Part shown: positions 16,851 through 26,329 of the stretch, in pieces
How the letters are laid out: every line of letters begins with the position of its first letter
Position numbering within the stretch: the first letter of the stretch is position 1
NCBI RefSeq assembly: GCF_004216535.1
Contig: NZ_SGWX01000001.1
Span: 806,001-870,000 of the forward strand
DNA: 64,000 nucleotides
Reading direction: 5' to 3'
DNA from: Xylanimonas ulmi
GTDB lineage: Bacteria; Actinomycetota; Actinomycetes; Actinomycetales; Cellulomonadaceae
Position numbers and translations under genes: made by a program
Notes under the pieces: model-generated
The model's database searches: none
What the model saw: the letters and a program-made list of their open reading frames with translations, nothing else
Told to the model about the DNA's origin: nothing

Positions 16851-18571
16851 TGGCGACGCCAGCAATCGCAGGCGGCGAGCTGATCCCCGGGCTGGCGCCC
16901 GCGCGTCAGAACCTCGGCCGCACCGTGGTCAAGTGGATCACCTCAACCGACCACAAGACGATCGGATACATGTACCTGATCACCTCGGTGATCTGGTTCT
17001 GCATCGGCGGTGTCCTCGCGCTGTTCATCCGCGCGGAGCTGTTCGAGCCGGGGCTCCAGATCGTGCAGAGCAAGGAGCAGTACAACCAGCTCTTCACGAT
17101 GCACGGCACCATCATGCTGCTGCTGTTCGCGACACCGCTGTTCGCGGGCTTCGCCAACATCATCATGCCGCTGCAGATCGGCGCCCCCGATGTCGCCTTC
17201 CCGCGGCTCAACATGTTCGCGTTCTGGCTCTTCCTCTTCGGCGGCATCATCGCCGCGGCGGGGTTCTTCACCCCGCAGGGCGCCGCGTCCTTTGGGTGGT
17301 TCGCCTACGCGCCGCTGTCGAACACGACGTTCAGTCCGGGCCTGGGCGGGGACCTGTGGGTCTTCGGCCTCGCGCTCAGCGGTTTTGGCACCATCCTCGG
17401 CGCGGTCAACTTCATCACCACGATCATCACGATGCGCGCGCCCGGCATGACGATGTTCCGCATGCCGATCTTCACCTGGAACACGCTCATCACGAGCATC
17501 CTGGTGCTGATGGCCTTCCCGCCGCTGGCTTCGGCGCTGTTCGCGCTCGGCGCCGACCGCCGCCTCGGCGCACAGGTGTTCAACCCGGACAACGGCGGCG
17601 CCATCCTGTGGCAGCACCTGTTCTGGTTCTTCGGCCACCCCGAGGTGTACATCATCGCGCTGCCGTTCTTCGGCATCGTCTCGGAGATCCTGCCGGTCTT
17701 CTCCCGCAAGCCGATCTTCGGCTACAAGGGCCTGATCTACGCGACGATCTCGATCGCCGCCCTGTCGGTGACCGTCTGGGCCCACCACATGTACGTGACC
17801 GGCGCGATCACGCTGCCGTTCTTCGCGTTCATGACGATGCTCATCGCGGTGCCGACGGGCGTGAAGTTCTTCAACTGGATCGGCACGATGTGGCGCGGGA
17901 AACTCACGTTCGAGACGCCGATGCTCTGGTCCATCGGGTTCCTCGTGACGTTCCTGTTCGGCGGTCTGACGGGCGTCATCCTGTCAAGCCCCGCCCTGGA
18001 CTTCCAGATCTCCGACACCTACTTCGTCGTGGCGCACTTCCACTACGTGGTGTTCGGCACCGTGGTCTTCGCGATGTTCGCCGGCTTCTACTTCTGGTGG
18101 CCGAAGTTCACGGGCCGCATGCTCAACGAGCGCCTCGGCAAACTGCACTTCTGGCTGCTGTTCATCGGCTTCCACACGACCTTCCTCATCCAGCACTGGC
18201 TGGGCGTCATCGGCATGCCGCGCCGCTACGCGGACTACATGCCGGAGGAGGGCTTCACCTGGATGAACCAGGTCTCGACGGTCGGCTCGTTCATCCTCGC
18301 CGCCTCGCTCCTGCCGTTCTTCTGGAACGTGTACACCACGTGGCGCCACGCGCCGCGCGTGACGGTCGACGACCCGTGGGGCTATGGGCGTTCGCTTGAG
18401 TGGGCGACGTCGTGCCCGCCGCCGCGGCACAACTTCACCTCGTTGCCGCGCATCCGCAGCGAGTCCCCCGCGTTCGACCTGCACCACCCCGAGGTCGCCG
18501 CGATGGAGCAACCCGAGCTGTACCCGCAATACGCCAGCGCGACGAGCACGATCGAGGGAGGCGCCAAGTGA
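16850..18571 (+). CDS. ctaD: Cytochrome c oxidase subunit I
   Basis: Catalytic heme-copper oxidase subunit, 573 aa with twelve transmembrane helices. Heme a ligand is in [10 protein letters not shown]. The CuB histidine and cross-linked tyrosine region is [15 protein letters not shown], the histidine pair is in [10 protein letters not shown], and the heme a3/heme a histidines lie in AHFHYVVFG. The N-terminus ([12 protein letters not shown]) is the subunit I signature. It reduces oxygen to water and pumps protons. The ATG overlaps the ctaC stop; the stop overlaps ctaF, so the three form a tightly coupled operon. Confidence 0.97.
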   Translation: MATPAIAGGELIPGLAPARQNLGRTVVKWITSTDHKTIGYMYLITSVIWFCIGGVLALFIRAELFEPGLQIVQSKEQYNQLFTMHGTIMLLLFATPLFAGFANIIMPLQIGAPDVAFPRLNMFAFWLFLFGGIIAAAGFFTPQGAASFGWFAYAPLSNTTFSPGLGGDLWVFGLALSGFGTILGAVNFITTIITMRAPGMTMFRMPIFTWNTLITSILVLMAFPPLASALFALGADRRLGAQVFNPDNGGAILWQHLFWFFGHPEVYIIALPFFGIVSEILPVFSRKPIFGYKGLIYATISIAALSVTVWAHHMYVTGAITLPFFAFMTMLIAVPTGVKFFNWIGTMWRGKLTFETPMLWSIGFLVTFLFGGLTGVILSSPALDFQISDTYFVVAHFHYVVFGTVVFAMFAGFYFWWPKFTGRMLNERLGKLHFWLLFIGFHTTFLIQHWLGVIGMPRRYADYMPEEGFTWMNQVSTVGSFILAASLLPFFWNVYTTWRHAPRVTVDDPWGYGRSLEWATSCPPPRHNFTSLPRIRSESPAFDLHHPEVAAMEQPELYPQYASATSTIEGGAK

Positions 18572-18969
18572 AGATCGAGACCAGGCTGTTCCTCTACCTC
18601 GCGCCGTTCTTCGTCGCCATCGGCGTCGTCTACGGGTTCGTCGTGGACTGGCAGGAGCCCGTCGGGTTCCTCGCCCTGCCGCTGCTCGGCGGCCTCATGG
18701 CCATGGTCGGCGCCTATCTCGCGCTGACCGCGCGTCGCATCGACGCGCGGCCCGAGGACGACGAGCACGGCGAGATCGCCGACGGCGCGGGCGACCAGGG
18801 TGTCTTCGCCCCCTGGAGCTGGTGGCCGCTGGTCATCGCCGCCGCGGCGGCCGTCGCCTTCCTGGGGCTCGCCGTCGGCTGGTGGGTGCTCTACCTCGGC
18901 TTCGTGCTCGGCGTCATCGGACTGGTGGGCTGGGTGTTCGAGTTCAGCCGCGGCCAGCACGCGCACTGA
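18568..18969 (+). CDS. ctaF: Cytochrome c oxidase subunit IV (actinobacterial type)
   Basis: Small accessory subunit of the aa3 oxidase, 134 aa, with four hydrophobic helices. It begins [23 protein letters not shown], has an acidic loop ([17 protein letters not shown]), then [21 protein letters not shown]. This is the pattern of actinobacterial CtaF. The GTG start overlaps the ctaD stop by 4 nt. It is the last gene of the ctaCDF operon, followed by two hairpins. Confidence 0.93.
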   Translation: MKIETRLFLYLAPFFVAIGVVYGFVVDWQEPVGFLALPLLGGLMAMVGAYLALTARRIDARPEDDEHGEIADGAGDQGVFAPWSWWPLVIAAAAAVAFLGLAVGWWVLYLGFVLGVIGLVGWVFEFSRGQHAH

Positions 18970-18987
18970 GCGCCTGATCCGAAAACC

Positions 18988-19026
18988 CCGCTGCGCGCGG
19001 CGGCCCACGACAGGCCCGCGCAGCGG
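18988..19026 (+). terminator. First hairpin after ctaF
   Basis: Ten-bp perfect arms, CCGCTGCGCG (18988-18997) and CGCGCAGCGG (19017-19026), start 19 bp after the ctaF stop. Confidence 0.65.
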
Positions 19027-19052
19027 TTCGGCTCCCACGAGAGCCGACGTGA

Positions 19053-19081
19053 GGGGCCCGTTCCGTAGAGGAGCGGGCCCC
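19053..19081 (+). terminator. Second hairpin after ctaF
   Basis: GGGGCCCG (19053-19060) pairs with CGGGCCCC (19074-19081). Together with the preceding hairpin it forms a tandem terminator for the ctaCDF operon. Confidence 0.65.
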
Positions 19082-19251
19082 TTGCCATGCCACGATGACG
19101 GGGACGGTGCGAGGATCGGCGCGGGCCAGGTCCTATCAGCCGGGGGGTCGCGGATCTCGGCTGCGGCCGAAGGTGAGGGCTGCTCGGGGATCACGACGCC
19201 GCCCGGCTCGGTTCGAGGCGGAGGTGGTGGCCGAGGGTGTCGGTAGACGAA

Positions 19252-19287
19252 AGCGCCCCCTCCCGCCGGCGGGCGGGAGGGGGCGCT
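19252..19287 (-). terminator. Terminator of sodA
   Basis: A perfect 16-bp stem (19252-19267 with 19272-19287) and 4-nt loop, 16 bp beyond the sodA stop on the minus strand. It is among the strongest hairpins in the window. Confidence 0.85.
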
Positions 19288-19302
19288 CTCGGGAGTGAGC
19301 CG

Positions 19303-19932
19303 TCAGAGAGACGGGACGATCAGCCCAGCCGTCTGCGCCTTGGCGCGGGCCAGGCGCGCGTCGGCGTCGGCCCAGTTGACGACGTTCCACCAGGCATTGA
19401 CGTAGTCCGCACGGACATTCTGGTAGTCGAGGTAGTACGCGTGCTCCCAGCAGTCGAGCAGCACGATCGGCACCAGGCCGAGCGCGATGTTGCCCTGCTG
19501 GTCGTAGAGCTGCACGATGACGAGCTTCTCGCCGATCGAGTCCCAGGCGAGGATCGCCCAGCCGGAGCCCTGCACGCCCGCGGCGACCGCCGCGAAGTGG
19601 GCCTTGAACTTCTCGAACGAGCCGAAGTGCTCGTCGATCGCCGCGCCGATCTCGCCGGTGGGCTCGCCGCCGCCCTCGGGCGACAGGTTCGTCCAGAACG
19701 CCGAGTGGTTGACGTGGCCGCCGAGGTTGAACGCGAGGTTCTTCTCGTGCAGGTTCACCGCGGCCAGATCGCCGCCGTCGCGGGCCTCGGCCAGCTTCTC
19801 GAGCGCGGTGTTGGCTCCGGCGACGTAGGCGGCGTGGTGCTTCGAGTGGTGCAGCTCCATGATCCGCCCCGAGATGTGGGGCTCCAGCGCAGCGTAGTCA
19901 TAGCTCAGGTCAGGGAGCGTGTAGACAGCCAT
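19303..19932 (-). CDS. sodA: Superoxide dismutase (Fe/Mn)
   Basis: Cytosolic superoxide dismutase, 209 aa, no signal peptide. Metal ligands are recognisable: histidine in [12 protein letters not shown], histidine in [10 protein letters not shown], and Asp/His in [13 protein letters not shown]. The start at 19932 has AGGAGG 6 nt upstream; the alternative ATG at 19938 would abut the Shine-Dalgarno sequence. Fe versus Mn cannot be decided here, though Mn is usual in actinobacteria. It lies between the ctaCDF and qcr operons, convergent with the former and on the same strand as the latter, with hairpins on both sides making it an independent unit. Confidence 0.95.
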   Translation of the reverse strand: MAVYTLPDLSYDYAALEPHISGRIMELHHSKHHAAYVAGANTALEKLAEARDGGDLAAVNLHEKNLAFNLGGHVNHSAFWTNLSPEGGGEPTGEIGAAIDEHFGSFEKFKAHFAAVAAGVQGSGWAILAWDSIGEKLVIVQLYDQQGNIALGLVPIVLLDCWEHAYYLDYQNVRADYVNAWWNVVNWADADARLARAKAQTAGLIVPSL

Positions 19933-19991
19933 CAACATCCTCCTGTTGCTGTCTCGGCCGTCGGGGTGGCGGTCGAGGGGAAAGACGACGA

Positions 19992-20029
19992 CCCGTGCCC
20001 GCCCATCATGGCGGATGGGCGCGCACGGG
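19992..20029 (-). terminator. Hairpin between qcrB and sodA
   Basis: CCCGTGC (19992-19998) with GCACGGG (20023-20029), and an inner CGCCCATC with GATGGGCG (20014-20021), form a long stem beyond the qcrB stop. It separates the ctaE-qcr operon from sodA. Confidence 0.75.
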
Positions 20030-20054
20030 CCGTCGCAGTCGATCAGGTCAGCGC

Positions 20055-21779
20055 TCAGCGCTCCTGCTCGGTGCGGGTGGCGCCGGCGGGCAGCGCGGCG
20101 TGGTCACCGCGCGCGGCCTCGACCGCGTCGTGCTCACCGTGCGAGTGAGCGGCGGCCAGCTCGGCGGGCGTGACGGGCTCGACGCGGTCCTCGAAGAAGA
20201 ACCTCGAGAGGCGGTGCCAGCGCTTCTCGGCGGCGTACCCCTGGCGCTTGACGCCACGGGCGTCGCTGGCGGGGGCGAGTTCGAGCGGCCGGCGTGCCTC
20301 GTAGTTGACGCGCAGCCAGCGCTCGTGCTCGTCGAGCGGGGTGTGGACCTCGATGTACTCGCCGCTGGCGAAGCGCACGATCCGACCCGACTCGTGGCCG
20401 TGCAGCACCAACTCGCGGTCCTTGCGCTGCAGGCCGAGGCACAGGCGCTTGGTCACCCAGAACGCGAACCACGGGCCGACGAAGAGCAGAACCCGGAACA
20501 CCCAGGTGATCTCGTTGATCGACAGGTGGAAGTGCGTCGCGATGAGGTCGTTCGAGCCGGCCAACGCCAGGATGATGAACGCCGTCAGGAACGCGACACC
20601 CAGGCCGGTGCGAACCGGGACGTTGCGCGGGCGGTCGAGCACGTGGTGCTCGCGGTGGTCGCCGGTGACCTTGGCCTCCAGGAAGGGGTAGGCCAGCAGG
20701 AACGTGAACAGGATGCCCGGAACCACGACGGCGGGGATGAGCACGTTGAGCGACAGAGTGAAGCCGCCCCACGTGACGATCTCCGCCTGGCCCGGCATGA
20801 GGCGCAGCGATCCCTCGAGGAACAGCATGTACCAGTCGGGCTGGGCTCCGGCCGAGACCGGCGACGGGTCGAACGGGCCGTAGTTCCACACGTTGTTGAT
20901 CGCCATCGTGCCGCCCATGAGGGCCAGGACGCCGAAGACGAAGAAGAAGTTGCCGCCCATCTTCGCCACGTAGACCGGGAACGCGGGGAAGCCGACGACG
21001 TTCTTGTCGGTGCGCCCTCCGCCCGGGTACTGCGTGTGCTTGTGGAGCACCATGAGGAACAGGTGCAGGCCCACGAGGGCGAGGATGAGCGCGGGCACCA
21101 GCAGGATGTGCACCGTGAAGAGCCGGGCGATGATGTGCTCGCCGGGGAACTCGCCGCCGAAGATGAAGTACGACATGTACGAGCCGATGATCGGGATCGA
21201 CTTGACCACGCCGTCGGTGATGCGCAGGCCGTTGCCCGACAGCACGTCGTCGGGCAACGAATAGCCCGAGAAGCCCGCGGCCAGACCGAGGATCATGAGC
21301 GTCGCGCCGACGAGCCAGTTGAGCTCGCGCGGCTTGCGGAACGCGCCCGTGAAGAACACGCGCATCATGTGCGTGACGATCGAGGCCATGAAGATCAGCG
21401 CCGACCAGTGGTGGATCTGGCGCATGAGCAGGCCGCCGCGCACCTCGAACGAGAGGTCGAGGGTCGAGGCGAACGCCGCCGACATGAGTTGGCCGTGCAG
21501 TTGCGGCAGGTCGCCTTGCCAGGTGACGAGCGCCATCGACGGCTGGAAGAAGAGCGTCAGGAACACGCCCGTGATCAGCAGCACGACGAACGAGAACAGC
21601 GCGATCTCGCCGAGCATGAACGACCAGTGGTCGGGGAAGATCTTGCGCGCGAACTCCTTGACCGCGACGCCGATCGACGTGCGCTGGTCGAGGTAGTCGG
21701 CCGCCTTGCCTGCGGGCGTGGTCGGCTCGGCCGCCCGGCGTGGGGTCGCGGCGGTCTGGGACGTGGATGCGGTGCTCAC
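20055..21779 (-). CDS. qcrB: Cytochrome bc complex cytochrome b subunit
   Basis: Quinol-oxidising cytochrome b of the actinobacterial bcc complex, 574 aa. A first block of helices carries the heme-b histidine motifs ([32 protein letters not shown] and [22 protein letters not shown]). [21 protein letters not shown] is the Qo-site region. A hydrophilic C-terminal extension of about 130 residues is typical of actinobacteria. The GTG start overlaps the qcrA stop by 4 nt (GTGA). It transfers electrons from menaquinol to QcrA/QcrC and is the target of drugs such as Q203 in mycobacteria. Confidence 0.96.
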   Translation of the reverse strand: MSTASTSQTAATPRRAAEPTTPAGKAADYLDQRTSIGVAVKEFARKIFPDHWSFMLGEIALFSFVVLLITGVFLTLFFQPSMALVTWQGDLPQLHGQLMSAAFASTLDLSFEVRGGLLMRQIHHWSALIFMASIVTHMMRVFFTGAFRKPRELNWLVGATLMILGLAAGFSGYSLPDDVLSGNGLRITDGVVKSIPIIGSYMSYFIFGGEFPGEHIIARLFTVHILLVPALILALVGLHLFLMVLHKHTQYPGGGRTDKNVVGFPAFPVYVAKMGGNFFFVFGVLALMGGTMAINNVWNYGPFDPSPVSAGAQPDWYMLFLEGSLRLMPGQAEIVTWGGFTLSLNVLIPAVVVPGILFTFLLAYPFLEAKVTGDHREHHVLDRPRNVPVRTGLGVAFLTAFIILALAGSNDLIATHFHLSINEITWVFRVLLFVGPWFAFWVTKRLCLGLQRKDRELVLHGHESGRIVRFASGEYIEVHTPLDEHERWLRVNYEARRPLELAPASDARGVKRQGYAAEKRWHRLSRFFFEDRVEPVTPAELAAAHSHGEHDAVEAARGDHAALPAGATRTEQER

Positions 21780-22828
21780 TTCAGGCGCTCCCAGAAGCTC
21801 GGGCCGATGGGCTCGGAGAAGTCATCCTCAGCGACAAGGTACCCCTCATCGTCGACGGTGATCGGCAATTGGGGCAGCGGTCGCTTGGCCGGGCCGAACA
21901 CCACCTTCGCGCCGTCCGCGATGTCGAACGTCGACTGGTGGCAGGGGCACAACAGGTGGTGGGTCTGCTGCTCGTACAGCGCGACCGGGCAGCCGACGTG
22001 GGTGCAGATCTTGGAGTAGGCGACGATGCCCTCGTAGGACGCGCCCGGGCGGTGCTCGGACTTGATGTCCTCGGGGTTGAGGCGCACCAGCAGGACCACG
22101 GACTTGGCCTTCTCCGTGATCCACTCCCCGGTGCGGCGCTCCTCCTCGGTGGCGTCGGGCTGGACGTGCGCGACCGAGCCGACCGTGAGGTCCGTGGCCT
22201 TGACGAGGCGGCCATCGGGGTCGTAGGCGAGCCGGCGGCCCTTCTGCCACAGCGTGTGGCGGAACTTGCTGACGTTCCAGTCGTCGCCGACCGAGCTGAT
22301 GAGCGGCACCGCGATGGTGAGCGGGAAGAGCGCGAGTGCGCCGACCATGGCGCCCTTGAGCACACCGCGCCGCGCGATGCCGGAGTCCTCGACGCCCTGC
22401 TGCAGAGCGATGACGGCGACCTCGCGCGCCTCGGGCGACGTCGCGGTGGTGTGCCGCTCGTCGATGTACTCGCGGTTCGACATGAGCGACTTGGCCCAGT
22501 GGATGGCCGCGAACCCGATGCCGAGCAGCGAAACCGCCAGCGTCACGCCGAGCATGAGCGTCGAGAGCCGCACACCCTGCGTGGTGCCGTCGGGCCGGAC
22601 CGCGAAGTAGGCGACGAGCGATCCGATCGTGCCGAGCGCCGACAGCGTGAACAGGATGACGACGGTCCGCTCGGCGCGCTTGGCGGCCCGCGGGTCGGTG
22701 TCCGTCAGGCGCGGCTGGTGCGCGGGGACGCCGGGGTCGGCGAACCGGTCGGCCTGCGCGAGGGCGCCCGCGTCGTGCGCGCGCTCGACCTCGTTCGAGG
22801 GGTTGTGGGGGGTGTTGCTCTCGCTCAC
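21776..22828 (-). CDS. qcrA: Rieske iron-sulfur subunit of the bcc complex
   Basis: A 350-aa membrane-anchored Rieske protein. Two or three N-terminal helices (TVVILFTLSALGTIGSLVAYFAV; STLMLGVTLAVSLLGIGFAAI) and a RRGVLKGAMVGALALFPLT segment (Tat-like twin arginine) precede the soluble domain. The 2Fe-2S ligands lie in CTHVGCPV and CPCHQSTFD. The GTG at 22828 overlaps the qcrC stop; the frame continues upstream to 23140 but that is shadow of qcrC. The three-helix arrangement is typical of actinobacterial QcrA. Confidence 0.95.
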   Translation of the reverse strand: MSESNTPHNPSNEVERAHDAGALAQADRFADPGVPAHQPRLTDTDPRAAKRAERTVVILFTLSALGTIGSLVAYFAVRPDGTTQGVRLSTLMLGVTLAVSLLGIGFAAIHWAKSLMSNREYIDERHTTATSPEAREVAVIALQQGVEDSGIARRGVLKGAMVGALALFPLTIAVPLISSVGDDWNVSKFRHTLWQKGRRLAYDPDGRLVKATDLTVGSVAHVQPDATEEERRTGEWITEKAKSVVLLVRLNPEDIKSEHRPGASYEGIVAYSKICTHVGCPVALYEQQTHHLLCPCHQSTFDIADGAKVVFGPAKRPLPQLPITVDDEGYLVAEDDFSEPIGPSFWERLK

Positions 22829-23604
22829 GAGGACTTCGCTCCGATCCAGATCGCGCCGGCGATCATGATGCCCAGGCCGACGACCCACGCCCACAGACCC
22901 TCGGACACCGGTCCGAGGCTGCCGAGCGCGAAGCCGCCAGCCGATCCGGCGTGCTGCTCGTCGATGAACGCGATGATGTCGCGCTTGCCCTCGGGCGTGA
23001 TGGTCGCGTCGTTGAACACCGGCATCGACTGGGGGCCCGTGAGCATCGCCTGGTAGAGGTTGCGCTCCGAGGTCTGCAGCAGCGACGGCGCGAACTTGCC
23101 CTGCGACAGGGCGCCGCCGGCGCCGACGGCGTTGTGGCACATCGCGCAGTTGGTGCGGAACAGCGCCATGCCGTTGGCGGCGTCGCCCTTCGACGCGTCC
23201 ACCTGGGCGTCCGTCGGGATCGCCGGGCCGGCGCCCAACGAGGCCACGTACGCGGCGAGCGCGGCGGTCTGGTCCTCGTCCATCTGCCGGGGCTTGGCCT
23301 GGGCCTGCGGGCCGCTCATCTGCATCGGCATACGGCCGGTCGAGACCTGGAAGTCGACGGCGGCGGCGCCGACGCCGACCAGCGAGGGCGCGTCGGCCGT
23401 GCCCTCGGCGTTGGGGCCGTGGCAGGTCGCGCAGTTCGCCTGGAACAGCTGCTTGCCGGTCTCGATGTCCGCGGTGCTGGCGGTCGCGGCGTTCGCCGGA
23501 CTCGGGGCGAGGGCGGCGTACACGCCGCCCGTGACCAGCAGCGCCAGCAGCAGGAGCACGACCGGGGCTGCCCGGTGGTGCCTGCGGGCGGCGAGTGCCT
23601 TCAC
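22825..23604 (-). CDS. qcrC: Diheme cytochrome c subunit of the bcc complex
   Basis: A 259-aa fused diheme cytochrome that replaces soluble cytochrome c and passes electrons directly to CtaC. A signal/anchor helix (APVVLLLLALLVTGGVYAAL) is followed by two heme c sites, CATCH and CAMCH, each with downstream methionines (GRMPMQM; GPQSMPVF). The C-terminal membrane anchor is GLWAWVVGLGIMIAGAIWIG. It starts with a GTG at 23604, 88 bp after ctaE, and overlaps qcrA by 4 nt. Confidence 0.95.
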   Translation of the reverse strand: MKALAARRHHRAAPVVLLLLALLVTGGVYAALAPSPANAATASTADIETGKQLFQANCATCHGPNAEGTADAPSLVGVGAAAVDFQVSTGRMPMQMSGPQAQAKPRQMDEDQTAALAAYVASLGAGPAIPTDAQVDASKGDAANGMALFRTNCAMCHNAVGAGGALSQGKFAPSLLQTSERNLYQAMLTGPQSMPVFNDATITPEGKRDIIAFIDEQHAGSAGGFALGSLGPVSEGLWAWVVGLGIMIAGAIWIGAKSS

Positions 23605-23692
23605 GAAAGTGACCTCGTCTCGTGGCTGTGAGGAGTGAGTGGGTGGAGGGCGCGGGAGCCGCTGCGCCCCCGCGACGTGGGCGCCTGCCTCG

Positions 23693-24340
23693 TCACTGGA
23701 GCAGGTAGATGACGGCGAAGAGAGCGATCCAGACGACGTCGACGAAGTGCCAGTAGTAGGACGTCACGATGGCCGTCGTGGCCTCGTGGTGCCCGAAGCG
23801 CTTGGCGGCGAAGGAGCGGCCGAGCAGGAAGAGGAAGGCGATGAGGCCGCCGACGACGTGCAGGCCGTGGAAGCCCGTCGTCAGGTAGAAGACGGAGCCG
23901 TAGGAGCTCGACGAGATGGTCAGGCCCTCGTGGATGAGCGAGCTGTACTCGAAGATCTGACCGCCGATGAAGAAGGCGCCCATGAGATAGGTGAGTGTCA
24001 TCCACTCGTTCATGCCCCACTGGCCGGCCTGCCAGAGCTTGCCCGTGCGGACGGGCTTGAAGCGCTCGGCGGCGAGCACACCCATCTGGCAGGTGACGGA
24101 GGACAGCACCAGCACCGTGGTGTTGAGGAGTGCGAACGGCACATTGAGCCGCTCGGTCTCGGCGGCCCACTCGGCCGGGTCCATCACGGAGCGGACCGTG
24201 AAGTACATCGCGAAGAGGCCCGCGAAGAACATGAGCTCGCTGGCGAGCCAGACGATCGTCCCGACCGAGACCGGGTTCGGCCGGTTGACGCTCACATGCT
24301 GATGGGCGGTGGGGGCAGCAGCCGTATCGATCGTGGACAC
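23693..24340 (-). CDS. ctaE: Cytochrome c oxidase subunit III
   Basis: A 215-aa subunit III with five helices ([22 protein letters not shown] to [21 protein letters not shown]). Conserved segments are [12 protein letters not shown] and [21 protein letters not shown]. The GTG at 24340 is preferred over upstream frame extension to 24616, which would cross the regulatory region. AATAAT on the minus strand lies about 6 nt before it, a likely leaderless -10. It is the first gene of the ctaE-qcrCAB operon, separated from ctaCDF as in other actinobacteria. Confidence 0.95.
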   Translation of the reverse strand: MSTIDTAAAPTAHQHVSVNRPNPVSVGTIVWLASELMFFAGLFAMYFTVRSVMDPAEWAAETERLNVPFALLNTTVLVLSSVTCQMGVLAAERFKPVRTGKLWQAGQWGMNEWMTLTYLMGAFFIGGQIFEYSSLIHEGLTISSSSYGSVFYLTTGFHGLHVVGGLIAFLFLLGRSFAAKRFGHHEATTAIVTSYYWHFVDVVWIALFAVIYLLQ

Positions 24341-24597
24341 GGAGTCATTATTGCCGACTTGGGCACGGTTCTGCCCATGCCTCACGGCACTTCGGGTCCG
24401 GAAGTCCGCGGATTCTCGCGGATTCGCGCCAAAGTGCTCGCGCTTGCTGACGTTCGATGGGAGAGTGCCATGAAGAGACCACGTTTTGATGGTTCTCGAC
24501 GTGACGCTCGTGTGCCACGATGCCATCAAAACGTGGTTCACCCTCGCCCCGAGGCGCGTTCTGTCGCACCCGGGGCCGCGACGGAAGGCACGACGGC
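24341..24597. promoter_or_regulatory. Divergent promoter region of ctaE-qcr and the receiver-like gene
   Basis: 257 bp between divergent starts. It holds the probable ctaE -10, a short direct repeat (CGCGGATTCTCGCGGATTCGCG region near 24410-24430) and a long interrupted palindrome listed separately. No gene is seen. Confidence 0.55.
24478..24537. repeat. 15-bp perfect inverted repeat with 30-nt spacer
   Basis: ACCACGTTTTGATGG (24478-24492) is repeated exactly as its complement at 24523-24537. It stands out from the surroundings by its AT content. Its place between divergent ctaE and a receiver-like gene suggests a paired operator or a structured leader of the downstream gene. Confidence 0.85.
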
Positions 24598-25008
24598 ATG
24601 ACCGAGACCAGCCCAAGGACGAGCGGTCCGCGCATCCTGCTCTACAGCGACGACCGGACCGTGCGCGACCAGGTGCGCCTCGCTGTCGGGCCGCGACTGC
24701 GTGCGCACGCCCCCGAGATCGAGTGGGCCGAGGTCGCGACGCCGTCCGCCGTCGTCGACGCCGCCGACCGTGAGCGATGGGACCTGGTCGTGCTCGACGG
24801 CGAGGCCGACAAGGCGGGCGGCATGGGCCTGGCGCGCCAGCTCAAGAGCGAGGTCTACGAGTGCCCGCCCGTGCTCGTGCTGACCGGTCGGGCCGAGGAC
24901 GCCTGGCTCGCGTCCTGGTCGCTGGCCGACGCCGTCGTGTCACGCCCGCTCGACGCGATCGCCGTGCAGGCCACGATCGCCGGCCTGTTGGCGGGCGCCC
25001 GCGTCTGA
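24598..25008 (+). CDS. Stand-alone receiver-like protein
   Basis: A 136-aa single-domain protein with the response-regulator receiver fold: acidic pair in LLYSDDR (Asp18, Asp19), putative phospho-acceptor Asp67 in [11 protein letters not shown], and Thr in VLVLTGR. The conserved lysine of the last strand is replaced (VVSRPLD), so phospho-signalling may be altered or lost. No output domain or partner kinase is adjacent. The ATG at 24598 is used because the upstream extension is the inverted-repeat region. It lies about 110 bp before trpD, divergent from the ctaE-qcr operon. Confidence 0.72.
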   Translation: MTETSPRTSGPRILLYSDDRTVRDQVRLAVGPRLRAHAPEIEWAEVATPSAVVDAADRERWDLVVLDGEADKAGGMGLARQLKSEVYECPPVLVLTGRAEDAWLASWSLADAVVSRPLDAIAVQATIAGLLAGARV

Positions 25009-25120
25009 GGCGCGGACCGCGCGGCCCGGCGCCCTGGCGACCCGGTAGCGTTCGCTGTGGCCCCAGCGCCCTGCGCGGACGCGGGGGCCGGTCGTGCCCG
25101 CACCGAGAGAAGGACCAGCC

Positions 25121-26203
25121 GTGAGCCAGCCCGTCGTCGACACCGCCCCCGCGACCGACCCGACGCTGGCGTGGCCCGTCGTCATGAACCGGCTCGTCGT
25201 CGGCGGCGACCTCACGGCCGCGCAGGCCGCCTGGGCGATGGACGAGGTCATGTCGGGCGAGGTCTCGCCCGCTCGGCTCGCGGGGTTCCTCATGGGCCTG
25301 CGCGCCAAGGGCGAGACGGTCGCCGAGCTCGGGGGCCTGGCGACGTCGATGCTCGCGCACGCGACGCGCATCGAGGTGCCGGGCCCCACCGTCGACCTGG
25401 TCGGCACCGGTGGGGACCGCGCGCACACCGTCAACATCTCGACCATGGCGGCGATCGTGGTCGCGGGCGCCGGACTGCGCGTGGTCAAGCACGGCAACCG
25501 GGCCGCGACGAGCGCCTCGGGCGCGGCCGACGTGCTCGAGGCCCTGGGCATCCGGCTCGACCACGAGCCGGCGCGCGTCGCCCAGATCGCCGCGCAGGCG
25601 GGCATCACGTTCTGCTTCGCGACGGTGTTCCACCCGTCGATGCGCCACGCCGGCGTGGCGCGCAAGGAGCTCGCCGTGCCGACGGCGTTCAACTTCCTCG
25701 GCCCGCTCACCAACCCCGCGCTGACGAGCGCGACGGCGGTCGGCTGCGCGGACGCCCGCATGGCGCCGCTCATGGCCGGCGTCTTCGCCGAGCGCGGCAC
25801 GTCCGCCCTGGTGTTCCGCGGCGACGACGGGCTCGACGAGTTCGCGGCGACCGGCGGCACCGCGGTGTGGGAGGTGCGCGACGGCGTCGTGACGCCGAGC
25901 CACATCGACGCGGCGGCCGAGCTGGGGCTGACCCGCATCACGGTGGCCGACCTGCGCGGCGCGGACGCAGCGCACAATGCGCGGGTCGCGCAGCGGGTGC
26001 TCGACGGCTCCGACCGCGGCCCTGTCCGCGAGACCGTCCTGCTCAACGCCGCCGCGGCACTCGTCGCCGACGCGACGGCGCCGGGCACCGCGCAGGGCAC
26101 GCTGGTCGAGCGCCTCGCGGCGGGGATGCGCATCGCCGCGACGAGCGTCGACGACGGCGCCGCGCTGGACGCGCTTGAGCGGTGGCGCGCGGCGTCGGCC
26201 TGA
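25121..26203 (+). CDS. trpD: Anthranilate phosphoribosyltransferase
   Basis: Second step of tryptophan synthesis, transferring phosphoribose to anthranilate; 360 aa. Motifs are [16 protein letters not shown] (PRPP-binding GTGGD), [21 protein letters not shown], and [16 protein letters not shown] lies 7 nt upstream of the GTG at 25121, which I prefer to the GTG at 25094. The rest of the trp operon is not nearby, so trpD is a singleton here as in M. tuberculosis (Rv2192c). Its end is followed by REP-like repeats. Confidence 0.95.
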   Translation: MSQPVVDTAPATDPTLAWPVVMNRLVVGGDLTAAQAAWAMDEVMSGEVSPARLAGFLMGLRAKGETVAELGGLATSMLAHATRIEVPGPTVDLVGTGGDRAHTVNISTMAAIVVAGAGLRVVKHGNRAATSASGAADVLEALGIRLDHEPARVAQIAAQAGITFCFATVFHPSMRHAGVARKELAVPTAFNFLGPLTNPALTSATAVGCADARMAPLMAGVFAERGTSALVFRGDDGLDEFAATGGTAVWEVRDGVVTPSHIDAAAELGLTRITVADLRGADAAHNARVAQRVLDGSDRGPVRETVLLNAAAALVADATAPGTAQGTLVERLAAGMRIAATSVDDGAALDALERWRAASA

Positions 26204-26209
26204 CGTCCG

Positions 26210-26320
26210 CTGGTTGAGCCGCCCGCTGGTTGAGCCTGTCGAAACCAGGGCGCCTCGAACGGGGGGGTTTCGACAGGCTCAACCACCGGGGTGGTGGGTG
26301 GTTTCGACGCGCTCAACCAC
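26210..26320. repeat. REP-like palindrome cluster (GGTTGAGCCTGTCGAAACC)
   Basis: A 19-bp arm at 26228-26246 is perfectly complemented at 26266-26284. A partial first arm lies at 26210-26220, and a variant third (GGTTTCGACGCGCTCAACC) starts at 26300. It fills the gap between the convergent trpD and RAM-domain genes. I recall this sequence as a dispersed intergenic repeat in Micrococcineae genomes. A related copy occurs at 34299-34355. Confidence 0.9.
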
Positions 26321-26329
26321 CGGGGTGGG

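Larger units (their letters stand above)
18970..19302. other. Gene-free convergent gap between ctaF and sodA
   Basis: 333 bp holding three hairpins (listed separately) and, between about 19090 and 19245, featureless GC-rich DNA. No protein-like frame or promoter is seen. Confidence 0.7.

Noticed and set aside
19237-20148. A 303-codon plus-strand frame opposite sodA
   Set aside because: Antisense to an unambiguous superoxide dismutase and runs through its terminator.
24348-24773. Short frames across the ctaE upstream region
   Set aside because: They overlap the inverted repeat and the receiver gene in other frames and lack ribosome-binding sites or conserved sequence.
26210-26320. Repeats interpreted as transposon ends
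   Set aside because: No transposase or target-site duplication is present and a related copy occurs alone at another intergenic site.
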